The translations under genes were made by a program, and so were the position numbers. A model generated the notes under the pieces. That model saw only the letters and a program-made list of their open reading frames with translations. It searched no databases and had not been told where the DNA came from. Below, piece after piece: positions 9,446-17,193 of a DNA stretch of 24,827 nucleotides (the stretch's first letter is position 1; every line of letters starts with the position of its first letter). Origin of the DNA: Chromera velia (Eukaryota > Sar > Chromeraceae); assembly GCA_018398765.1 (NCBI GenBank), contig JAHBMJ010005877.1, positions 37,604-62,430 on the forward strand, read 5' to 3'.

Positions 9446-10840
9446 TTCTTTCCTTCCTTTCTTTCTTTCTTTCTTTCTTTCTTGTGTGTATGGGCAGATA
9501 AAGAGAGCATTCAAGCAGGTTCTCCTGTCACCCGACCAATCAAATCCACATACTCTCCTTCGCCGCTTGTCTGCCTGCCTGTGAGTTTCTTCTTCTTTCG
9601 TCTTTCTTTGCATGCAGGTGCCTGGGTATACAGAGAGGGGCAGAGCAAGCAGAGTCGAGAGATATGACAGTGAGGAGGGCCCAGAGGTCTGTCGGTCTGC
9701 GTGGTTGTTTAAAAGTCTATTCTCGTCTCTTTTCTTGTTTGGACAATTCATTTAGTGTCAGAAGGCTTTCAGCGGAGCGAAGACAATAAGAGAATCCTTG
9801 CTCTCATTTTTCCCCGTTCATTCGTGTGCACTCATTGAATCAGAAAAAAGACAGGCTGATCTTTGTTATGCTTTCTTTCGAGTTTTGCGTAGAGATGAAA
9901 GATCCACACGGCTTTCCTACATGCTTAGTCAGGCCTTTCGTTTCTTTTCTCTTTGTTTGTTTGTTTGTTTGTTTGTTTGTTTCGCTTCTCTGTGTGGAAG
10001 GATGGATGTGTTCTCTGACTTGGCTGCATGGTGGTGATTTTCTCTTTCTCTGATGGATGATGCATTTTTTGTTCCGTCTTAATGTAGTCTTCCCCGTCAG
10101 CATATACCTGTGGTCCATTTACTTTCATTGCATCGTTCGTGCTTCAAAAGAACGTCTGTCTGCCCACTTGAATGCAGGCTCCGTGGCCAGACGAGAGCGC
10201 AGGAGCGGGAGGTGCGGTGGAGGGTGGGGGCCAGAGCGTGTACACAGAGAAGGCGATGACTTCCTTGAGAGAACTGGAGAGAGAGGTGAAGAACATGAGG
10301 GCTCCTGCCAACAGGCTCTTTAGATACGTACGTTTTTCTGCCTTTAGTTATGCCTTTTTGGTTAAATGCTTCACTGTGTTACTCTGCACAATTCATGAGT
10401 TTTTACCACTTTTTTCTGACTTCACGCGTTGCGTTTTGTCGCTCTGCAAGTAAACTTCTTGTTTGTCTATTTGACCTTCTTGCCGGTGTGTCTGTGTGTC
10501 TGGGTCGCTCCGAGTTGCTCCATCGAGGTGCTCAGTAGCTTGTGACTGATTGTTTCTCACTCTTCTTTCTTTCAAGTGTTTGTTTTTTGATTTGTCGTCT
10601 TTGTGAAATCCCCATGCACAGCCCGATTTATTTCCGCATGCGGTTTCTGATTCTCTTTTTTTGATTTTGTTTCTGATTCTCTTTTTTTGATTTTGTTTCT
10701 GATTCTCTTTTTTTGATTTAGCCTGATTTGCCCCCCGTCCGTCCGTTCAGGTGAAGAAATCTGCGAAGAACAGACCCCTCGAGGAGATCGACGAGAACAG
10801 GTCTCATGCCACACGCAGCAGCCAGGGGGTTGTCCTCTGA
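395..10840 (+). CDS. Gene A: globin-TRP-like ion channel fusion, 5'-partial
   Basis: This is a multi-exon gene read by hand. Exons: 395-469, 727-776, 1299-1367, 1644-2025, 2440-2538, 2834-2896, 3036-3050 (microexon), 3468-3601, 3957-4120, 4610-4655, 5350-5551, 5821-6063, 6455-6606, 6945-7098, 7463-7630, 7985-8143, 8494-8670, 9106-9210, 9618-9686, 10178-10327, 10751-10840. All introns are GT-AG and phases agree at every junction; the total is 2,766 nt, giving 921 residues and TGA. No start codon is claimed, because exon 1 begins with an acceptor and a globin fold already under way. Order of parts: globin C-terminal half (about 1-65), charged region (66-192), globin core (193-340), linker (350-500), six membrane segments with a pore loop (500-753), polar tail (754-921). 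Inferred role: a membrane channel gated or tuned by a heme-type sensor domain. The domain order is well supported; heme binding, ion selectivity and membrane location are inference. Confidence 0.85.
1526..1601. repeat. Compound TA/TG dinucleotide tract in intron 3
   Basis: Alternating TATATA followed by TGTGTG runs sit just before the acceptor of exon 1644-2025. Both strands stay open here and yield meaningless Cys/Val or His/Thr repeats; this is a microsatellite, not coding sequence. Confidence 0.9.
2440..4120 (+). CDS. Gene A exons 5-9: complete globin core with proximal His
   Basis: Exon 2440-2538 gives helices B and C, with [17 protein letters not shown], then a Pro and, six residues later, a Phe (residues 214 and 220). 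This is the same spacing as the conserved C2 Pro and CD1 Phe of globins. Exon 2834-2896 gives an E helix ([16 protein letters not shown]); E7 could be H229 or Q232, and I cannot settle which. Exon 3468-3601 carries [11 protein letters not shown], with His264 as the likely proximal F8 ligand, then the G helix ([13 protein letters not shown]) ending in GSWTKR. Exon 3957-4120 gives the H helix ([17 protein letters not shown]) and the downstream APRGRRAE element. The CD1-to-F8 spacing is 44 residues with the microexon and 39 without; Vitreoscilla hemoglobin has about 42. The heme-ligand assignment is from family knowledge plus position; binding itself is inferred. Confidence 0.85.
3036..3050 (+). 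CDS. Candidate 15-nt microexon in the globin E-F loop
   Basis: The stretch GGGATGGTATCCGAG encodes GMVSE. It is flanked by AATGCAG on the left and by a GTACGAG donor on the right, in phase 0 on both sides, between exons 2834-2896 and 3468-3601. Including it gives [28 protein letters not shown], a smooth helical run into the proximal His helix with normal globin spacing. Gene predictors would usually skip so short an exon. It could still be chance, since skipping it also preserves the frame. Confidence 0.55.
3718..3922. repeat. Degenerate TCTA/TCTG and GTAT tetranucleotide repeats
   Basis: The intron between exons 3468-3601 and 3957-4120 is largely imperfect TCTA and TCTG repeats (3718-3842) followed by GTAT and GCAT repeats (about 3876-3922), up to the acceptor region. 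No exon is seen inside. Confidence 0.8.
4610..6063 (+). CDS. Gene A exons 10-12: linker domain before the channel
   Basis: Exon 4610-4655 ([16 protein letters not shown]) joins in phase 2 to exon 5350-5551 ([17 protein letters not shown], then [19 protein letters not shown]) and then to 5821-6063 ([15 protein letters not shown], then [16 protein letters not shown]). The short helix pairs, such as the [12 protein letters not shown] unit, recall degenerate ankyrin-type repeats as found before TRP channel pores. The ending, HP..QFL.EKKW..F, is typical of the segment leading into S1 of ankyrin-containing TRP-like channels. From memory, dinoflagellate proteins carry a very similar block between a globin-like part and a channel; this was not checked. 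The exon at 5350 starts directly after a 290-bp GGAT tract. Confidence 0.8.
5056..5347. repeat. GGAT/GATC tetranucleotide microsatellite, about 290 bp
   Basis: The tract is essentially pure GGAT with single-base variants (GGATCGAT) recurring at irregular spacing. It ends in GGATGCAG, which is the acceptor of exon 5350-5551. The in-register repeat creates long spurious open frames on both strands (Trp-Met-Asp-Gly and Ile-His-Pro-Ser repeats). Only the last unit, modified to GCAG, has an obvious function as a splice acceptor. Confidence 0.95.
6455..8670 (+). CDS. Gene A exons 13-17: six-TM channel domain
   Basis: Exons 6455-6606, 6945-7098, 7463-7630, 7985-8143 and 8494-8670 are rich in hydrophobic helices. 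Approximate positions in the window protein: S1 500-526 (ends [12 protein letters not shown]), S2 534-553 ([18 protein letters not shown]), S3 585-607 ([19 protein letters not shown]), S4 627-647 ([15 protein letters not shown]), S5 658-688 ([19 protein letters not shown]). A re-entrant pore loop follows ([23 protein letters not shown]709, E712 and D714 are candidate filter residues), then S6 726-753 ([15 protein letters not shown]). The S6 motif (L-L-x-N-G-L-V-A) and the pore placement match TRP/polycystin-type channels. S4 lacks a regular Arg ladder, which argues against a classic voltage sensor. Ion selectivity cannot be read from this. Confidence 0.85.
9106..10840 (+). CDS. Gene A exons 18-21: cytoplasmic tail and stop
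   Basis: Exons 9106-9210 ([19 protein letters not shown], then [13 protein letters not shown]), 9618-9686 (Arg/Glu-rich), 10178-10327 (acidic and Gly-rich, then an amphipathic helix [14 protein letters not shown]) and 10751-10840 (Lys-rich, ending SSQGVVL and TGA at 10838-10840). The first exon joins S6-proximal FLKK directly in phase 0. The D...GPDGGI element resembles a block that, from memory, closes the channel part of related dinoflagellate proteins. The amphipathic helix near residue 870 could be a short coiled coil for subunit assembly; that is inference. Confidence 0.75.
9415..9484. repeat. TTTC tetranucleotide tract
   Basis: A pyrimidine tract of TTTC units with a few TTCC interruptions lies inside the intron between exons 9106-9210 and 9618-9686. 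A similar GGAA tract is at about 8930-8957, a GTTT tract at about 9951-9982 and a TTCC tract at about 4419-4445. All are intronic. Confidence 0.85.
10644..10720. repeat. 26-bp tandem repeat, three copies
   Basis: Three units start at 10644, 10670 and 10696, each reading TTTCTGATTCTCTTTTTTTG followed by ATTTT(G). The array is T-rich and lies just upstream of the last acceptor of gene A (TTCAG at 10746-10750), so the repeats extend the polypyrimidine tract region. Confidence 0.85.
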
Positions 10841-12290
10841 GCTTCCTTCCTTGCTTTTGTTTTTTTCCTTGCTTGCTTGCCTGGTCACCGGAGGTGTAAG
10901 AGAGTCTGCATGCATGTAGAGAGGGAGGGAGGGAGGGAGGGTGTTTTGTTCTTTCGCAGTGACGGGAAGGGAACGAAAGGCGTAGGTCTGCATGTGAATT
11001 TTCCGTTCGGCCGACGTCTTTTCGGTCTGTTGGGGTGTATATTGCCTAATCGAACCTTGCTTGCGGGACTGGCACTCAGCAGTTCGCATGCAAACGCAGA
11101 GAGAGACGCCATGACGATGAAGGAATGAAGGCATGAATGCATTGATGGATGGATGGACCAGCGTGGTGTGAGTGAGTGTCCATGAACCGGCAGGGAATGG
11201 GAGGAGAAGAGGTCTGAGGGTAAGAGGTCTGAGTAGGAGGAGGAGTAGGAGGATCTGCGTGTGCATCGTGAAGGTAAGAGATCTGAGGCAAAAAAGGAAT
11301 AAGCTCGGGGGGGAAATTGACTCGAATGGAAGGGAGCAAGCAAGGAGAAGTGAAAGAGAGGGCGGCAAAGCAGGGGGGAGACAACTTGGGAAGGGGGCAG
11401 CAGACATTCACTGGCAGTCTTTTGTCTCTGTCTTTCTTTCTTTCTTTCTTTCTTTCTCTTCATTCTTTCTCTGATTCTTTTTTTCTCTCTCTCTTTCCAC
11501 CTCCGGGAAAGAACGACCCGCCTGTCGGGGTGGGGGGAAGGTCCCGCATCTCCTTCCTTCTTTTTCCGATACGAGACAGCAGGCACACGTAGAAAGAGAG
11601 AGAGAGAGAGAGGGGGAGAGACAAAAAAACAAAACACCGGGAGGGGGGGCCCTCAGTTCGACTCTAGAGGAGCCTCTGATGCATTGGATTGAATCGAATC
11701 ATGTGGGGGTGAGTGAGGGAGGGACGGGTTGGATGGATAGATCGATTGATCAGCTTTCTTGGTTTCAGAACAAAAGGAGAGGGAGGCACATGGATCGATA
11801 CAGAAAAGCAAAGGCCGGAGACACGACGCGAGTTGAGAAAAGGAGACAAAAGCGGGCAAACACGTAAACAGACAAACAAATAGAATCAAGGGTACATGGA
11901 AGGAAGAGGAGAGGCCACAACCGAATCTCTTTCTTGGGGAATTTTCATGAAGTGATCGATCGATCTTTTTGCCGATCGATCGGTGCGATCATCGGATAGT
12001 TGCTTGTTTGCTATTTTTGGACTTTTATGACTGCATGGGAGGGAGAGGGAGAACAAAAGAAAGGATTGAAAAAAGGGGCGAAGGAAAAGACAAAGAGAGA
12101 AAGAGAAGCAGACAATTCCATGAAAGAACTGATTCCACTCACGCCTTGCAGCGAAGTGCTTTGCGAAGCGTCTGGCAGAAGGAATCAAAAAAAGAAGGAA
12201 GCTTTCGAGGGAGGGTTCAGTGGGAAAACTCGTTGGACTGTCGACCTGTTTCTGGCATGGGATCGCATTGGTGACAAACAATGACTGATT
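10841..12290. other. Intergenic, low-complexity spacer after gene A
   Basis: No gene is supported. The start should hold the 3' UTR of gene A, but I see no clear poly(A) signal close to the stop. The stretch contains GGGA runs (10921-10940), a GGAT patch near 11143-11157, repeated GGTAAGAG(G/A)TCTGAG elements (11196-11290), a TTTC tract (about 11432-11460), GA and AAAG runs, and palindromic GATCGATC clusters (11955-11985). Several open frames occur on both strands, but they are strongly biased to Ser/Leu/Phe or Arg/Glu/Lys, as expected from purine/pyrimidine tracts. Confidence 0.6.
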
Positions 12291-12479
12291 GATGATTCAA
12301 TCATGAATCAACACTTTATTTGCGGGCCCCGCTTGGCCTAAAATGCAAGCTCGCGTCGGCTCATCAACATTTGTGATTGCTCTTTACCTCTCCAAACAAA
12401 AACAAAAACATGAAGCGTAGATCTTCCCCGCAAAACTAGCCATCTTGTCCCCATGTAAAGCTATCTTTATTGTGAAACT

Positions 12480-13300
12480 CTACTGCTACTACAAAAAACA
12501 AGTATTAAACTTGTACTGTGCATTTGTTTCTTTATCAGATGTTACTTCTGAAAACTTTTTTTAAACCAATTATAATAAAAGCTTGGAAACTAGCTTGGAA
12601 ATATTATATAATTTTATTTCCTGTTATTTTATATTCTTTAATAGATTTTTATGGTATACTAGTTGTGATATTAACACGATACTACTATTACAAGCGGGGA
12701 TGGTTATACACCTAAATAAACCCCTGAAACTGAAGCTGGAATTTACGGTAATAGTTAATCTTTAAGACTTATAACTTGTCCTAGAACTTGTGGTTAGTTC
12801 ATTTGATTTTTAAGTATAATAGTTACTACTACGGCCATTGAGCCACTTATATTTTTTAAAAGTATGTGATAGGTTTTAAGTTGTGTTTATTAAATGCGTA
12901 CAGAAGCCTTTTTAGTAGCCTTTTTAGAGAGGAAGAGTTTAAAAAAACGCATTAATAACATGATGTAGCAGCTATGGTAAACTTCTAAAGTATATACAAT
13001 TCTAAATAAAACTAGATCGAAAGAAATCTAGAAAGATATTTGACTAGACATTTGAACGTGCTGCACGCACCCGTGAACCATTGGTTCACTTTTTAGTCAC
13101 AAATTGCCACAAATTCATTTTTAGGCAAAAACGCTTTTTATGAGGGGCTAAAACCCCCCTAAAAACATGCTAAAACCCCCTTTAAAACCACAAATTTCAC
13201 TTTTTAAAGAGGCTTCAAGTTTTTTAAACATTCAAGAGTGCGTAGTTCATTTAACTTAAGCTAAACTTGTTGTAAAGAGAACGGAATCTATATATATATT
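12480..13300. other. AT-rich island without a recognisable gene
   Basis: Base composition changes sharply to A+T rich relative to both flanks, and the simple repeats that fill the rest of the window are almost absent. Small features include a doubled AGCCTTTTTAG (about 12905-12930), a 17-nt palindrome GTGAACCATTGGTTCAC (about 13073-13089) and a pair of TAAAACCCCC(C/T) blocks (13150-13185). The longest open frame (12518-12715, +) is Ile/Leu/Tyr-rich and matches nothing I know. Possible origins are a decayed mobile element, an organelle-derived insertion or other foreign DNA; none can be shown by reading. Confidence 0.6.
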
Positions 13301-13546
13301 GGTCTTTTAACGATTTCATCATCATCATACGTCATCGCTATTGGCCCATAGTAGGCGTCTAGCGTTCGGCAAGTCACAACACGCAAGGCAGATTGTTAAA
13401 TGATGGACCATTATTTCACAACATTTGGCAAATAGCTTAACAACTGCATTTCTTCTCAAACTCTTCCACTTCTGGCAGGGCGTGCTTGCGTATGAGCGAG
13501 GCTGCTTCATGTGATGTTGACTGACAACTATACCATGCCATCTCAT

Positions 13547-14416
13547 TACCTCCCTGTCACTATCGACTGAAACTTTTTAGGAGATTCAAGTTTAGCCTAA
13601 GTTCTGCGCTTTTCACCTATAAAATTCAAGTCTATTCCAAAGTTCTGCGCTAGGTCAATTTTTACTAGTCTTCAATACCACAGTGTAACCACACCTTGTT
13701 ACACCTTGTCTTACATAAATTTTTCCACTTAAATGTCGTCGTGACTCTCATTGAGGGTTTCGATCATTCTCAAAAATGTGAATGATGTTCAAATTTGAAG
13801 GGCCTTCTCTTGTGCGCAGCAACACACAGAGCCCAAGCCGGCCTGGCAACTCTCTGATCTGTTTTTTGCTTCTGTTTCTGTATTTTGTTGGCTCTCTGCG
13901 ATATGCAGAAGAGAAGATGATGAAGGCTATCATGAAGCTGCAGAGGAAGAAGAAGAAGAGTCTGGGGAAGAAAAGACGTCAGCAACAACAGAAAAAGAAG
14001 ATCAATTGTGATCGATTATCACACTGCAGGTGCATTCGAAGAAAAACCTGTACAAGACGAGAAAGAGCCACTGTAACTAAAATCTAACAGTCAGTCTTTC
14101 TCTAACAAGCTGTACAAGTGCATACAGATGCTCGGAATGGCTCAAAACGTACATAAGCAGAGTATGTATCCCTAGATATATCCATGCATACGTCGATATC
14201 GTAGGTGGCTCGGGACATGCATGTCTTGATCGCACGTTGATGTCGCTGTGCCGCGGCGACTTCGTCATATTGACGTTTTGCGGCTTTCGGCCGCAGCATC
14301 CTCCGAAGTTCTGCACCCCTTATATCAAAGCACACTCCAAACTTCTACAACAAAGTTCAAAACTATTTCGAACTTCTGCGGCCTCAGTTCAAGGAGTCGA
14401 TAGTGACAGGGGGGTA
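13547..14416. mobile_element. Probable non-autonomous DNA transposon, 870 bp, with TIRs
   Basis: Terminal inverted repeats of 22 bp lie at 13547-13568 and 14395-14416 and match at 21 of 22 positions. Each begins TACC(T/C)CCCTGTCACTATC reading inward. The flanking 8 bp are CATCTCAT on the left (13539-13546) and CACCTCAT on the right (14417-14424), a 7/8 match that looks like a slightly decayed target-site duplication. The subterminal zone holds repeated AAGTTCTGC motifs: two tandem units about 41 bp apart near 13583-13650, one at 14306, and inverted ones near 14343 and 14370. The inside has no transposase-like frame; the longest frame (13782-14087, +) is a Lys/Arg-rich low-complexity sequence. 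An 8-bp duplication suggests a hAT- or P-like mobilising enzyme, but the tips are not classic for either. Confidence 0.7.
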
Positions 14417-14424
14417 CACCTCAT

Positions 14425-14984
14425 AACGCTATCCTCTTCCCTGCTTGTACTTCCTAAGAATTTCCTTCACCTGACAGCCCTGAACCTAGCTTCCCTTCTT
14501 TTCTTTGACTGTCTAAGACTTTTTTGGCTGCTCAGAGTCTGGCTGTCTGGGGGCGAGGTCCTTGTGTGCTTTGTTTGTGTGAATGCGAAGCCCATAGGGA
14601 GTAGAAAACGTTCGTCCATATACCTCACACTTCGCATCTCCGTCTCTCTGCCCCTTTCTCACCTCCCTTTTCTTTTCCTTTTCCTCCGCTGCTCTCTTCT
14701 CGATTTAGCAACACACATAACAACAAAATCAGCCATAAAACCGTAGTAGTTTTGACGGGGGGACTTTGTTATTGACAATGGCCTTTGCATATCTTTGCAG
14801 ATCAATCGATTCGACAGTATTACTTTCAACTTACCTGTCTGTATGCATGGCCATCATGATGCTCTAGGAAAGTTGGAGACATGATAGAAAAATGATGGAG
14901 GAAACGTGGAACGAAGACTGCCTGGGGCCTCTTTTACAGTCGTAAGTCTTGAATTCCAGGTCATAAGGCTGCTCGCCAGTCGAC
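14425..14984. other. Intergenic spacer, nothing recognised
   Basis: Ordinary complexity sequence with a CT-rich stretch at 14640-14710. There is an open frame crossing from the transposon into this region (14237-14746, +), but it spans the element boundary and has no family resemblance, so I treat it as chance. Confidence 0.5.
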
Positions 14985-14997
14985 AGTCGGATACCAT

Positions 14998-15200
14998 CGA
15001 TGCATGTACCCGCATTCATTTTCATACAGAACAACGGATACCAATCGATGCATGTACCCGCATTCATTTTCATACAGAACAACGGACACCAATCGATGGA
15101 TGTACCCGCATTCATTTTCATACAGAACAACGGATACCAATCGATGGATGTTCCCGCATTCATTTTCATACAGAACAACGGATACCAATCGATGCATGTA
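14998..15200. repeat. 48-bp minisatellite, four copies plus partials
   Basis: Full units start at 14998, 15046, 15094 and 15142, each exactly 48 bp, with a fifth partial unit at 15190 and a degenerate half unit just before the first. The unit contains CGATG(C/G)ATGT, CCCGCATTCATTTTCATAC and AGAACAACGGA. Copies differ by only one to three bases. Because 48 is divisible by three, several frames stay open on both strands and give 16-residue repeats; there is no other evidence of coding. Confidence 0.95.
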
Positions 15201-16265
15201 CCATGCAGTGACAGCAGCGCTCTAATTTAATGAAGGCTGACTAGCTGTCGGTCTCTCAATTTTTATTTTGACATGCAATGAAAGCGCGGGCAAGAATCAA
15301 AATTCGATCGCCCCCCCATCCTCGTCGTGTTGGATCGGCTCTTGCAGTCCATCGGTTGATCAACTGAATGTCAAAAAATAGGATAGTCCCCCCATTGCAC
15401 AAACAAGAAAACAAGATGACCATGCAAGCAGCGGAGTAAGCAAAGCAAAACTCCATTAAGCTGGCCAGGGAGCCGCCATCAAAACATTCACAGACAGTCA
15501 GGCATGTAACAGTTCAGCATGCTCTGAGAATAGACCCCAGCTCGTCAGCTGACCGACAGCTGTGCCAATTAAATTTGACTGACACGCTGAAAGATCTAAA
15601 AGAGGACGCCCGCCCGCCCAAGTGCAGGCAAAGAGGCGGGCAGGCAGGCAGGATCACAGGGAGGCGAGCCAGAGATCGAGAAGAGATAGAGCAGTCAGAT
15701 CAGAGAAAGACTGGATCTCCCGATTGAATTAAGGCGGGAGGAAGGGAGGGAGGGAGCAAGGGAATGGATGGACAACTAGGGTGGATCCCGCACCCGAGCT
15801 TCCCCCTTAATTCCCCAATCATGTGTTGTGGATAATCAATCGACTCCCTTCCATGCACCCCCTTCCTTCCTTCGATCCCCTAGCTTGAATAAATTCTACT
15901 TGATCCAACTCCCCACTCCCCTTCCTTCATTTGTGCTTTTGACGTCAGTCAGCCGTTCTCAACAGACCTCTCTCTCCTCTGCCTCTAAACCTGGCAGAAA
16001 GAGAGTCCTCTGAGTGATTCCGTCAGGACTTCTTCCGTCACTCTCTTCCTTCCATTGCACAAACTTGCAGACTTTCCTTTTTGTCTGAACTATATTCCGC
16101 GGTTGTGCTTTGGGGACATGTCATCAATTACCTTCACCAATGCCCTCTAATTGTATTTGTCCTATCTGTCCCATATCAGGACTCCGTTGGCCTTCTAAAT
16201 CCATGAGAGAACTCTCGGTACTCTTCCGCTGCTTTTGCTGTTGTCGGCTGGGGGAACTCTGACTT
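15201..16265. other. Intergenic spacer and 3' flank of gene B
   Basis: No gene is supported. The right part (roughly 15800-16265) should include the 3' UTR of gene B on the minus strand. A GC-rich run with repeated GCCCGCCC and GGCAGGCAGG (15605-15660) and GGGA runs (15735-15760) are the only notable structures. A minus-strand TTTATT (AATAAA in gene B's direction) occurs near 15263, rather far from the stop to be its poly(A) signal. Confidence 0.5.
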
Positions 16266-16862
16266 CTATCCCCCGGCGGTCGTTCTTTTTCCTTCATATG
16301 CCGGCTCTCTGTCCAGAAAGAGGGCAGAAAGGCCGCGGCAATGGGACGCTGCTGTGGGTGCCCCCCCTTTGCCTCCTCTTGCGCCACTGTTCTTCTGGAT
16401 GGACTGAGAGGCATAGACTGAAGGACAGTGTCTGGTTCGATGGCTATTTCTACCCCCTCCCCCCTCCTCAAGCTCTCCTTCCCCCTCTTCTCCCTCATCC
16501 ACGTGAAAGTTGCCCCTTTCCCCCCACCTCTCTTTCTGTCTTTGTCTCCCTGAGCCTGGCTGGTCCTCAGGCTCGCTCATCTGATTCATGCTACCCGACC
16601 TTCCTTCAATAACATGATCGTCCTCCTCCTCCTCTCCGACTCCCTCCTTTTCTTCTTCATTCGCGTCGATTTCCTCTGCCTCTGAATCGTCTACGAGGAA
16701 AACGGAACTGTCAAAACACTCGTCTCTGTCCAGTTGCTGTGTCTCTGTAGTCTCCAAAGCATCCAGGCTGTCTGAAGATTTTTGCCGAGACGACGACGAG
16801 AAATAGGAAAGCTCAGGAAGGCCTGACAGGACCCGAACAGCAAGACGGGAATTCCGTCGCAC
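16266..16862 (-). CDS. Gene B last exon: acidic C-terminal tail
   Basis: This exon encodes 198 residues and a TAG. It begins [18 protein letters not shown], then a Ser-rich patch and a strongly acidic run ([18 protein letters not shown], then GEEEEDD), a [15 protein letters not shown] segment and a Gly/Glu stretch. There is no membrane segment after TM5, so the protein lacks the TM6-TM11 channel half of polycystin-1. The acceptor is GCTGCAG. A possible extra 41-nt exon just upstream (17239-17199, [13 protein letters not shown]) ends in phase 0 and would fit only if the previous exon uses its second, weaker donor. Confidence 0.7.
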   Translation of the reverse strand: MRRNSRLAVRVLSGLPELSYFSSSSRQKSSDSLDALETTETQQLDRDECFDSSVFLVDDSEAEEIDANEEEKEGVGEEEEDDHVIEGRSGSMNQMSEPEDQPGSGRQRQKERWGERGNFHVDEGEEGEGELEEGGGGRNSHRTRHCPSVYASQSIQKNSGARGGKGGAPTAASHCRGLSALFLDREPAYEGKRTTAGG

Positions 16863-16879
16863 CTGCAGCAACACACAGG

Positions 16880-16924
<45 letters not shown>

Positions 16925-17086
16925 GAAGACAGTCAAGTTCAAAGAAGGGAGAAGAAGAGAGATAACGAGAAGATCAGGAACCAAAAGACGTCCGCGTGCA
17001 TCCGCGAGCAGACTTTCAGACGAACACAAACTGTAGCCTAGGCAAAGGAGCCGGTGCCTCGAAAAAACCGACACCTACGCACACAC

Positions 17087-17139
<53 letters not shown>

Positions 17140-17148
17140 CGCACACGC

Positions 17149-17193
<45 letters not shown>

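Noticed and set aside
13325-13546. Minus-strand 73-residue open frame beside the transposon
   Set aside because: No family resemblance, no splice context, and it stops at the transposon boundary; likely chance or a decayed fragment.
13782-14087. 101-residue open frame inside the inverted-repeat element as a transposase
   Set aside because: Lys/Arg/Gln-rich low complexity, far too short, and without an acidic catalytic triad pattern.
14864-15230. Repeat-protein gene from the 48-bp units (16-residue repeats)
   Set aside because: Frames are open on both strands merely because 48 is divisible by three; no start context, splice sites or codon bias support it.
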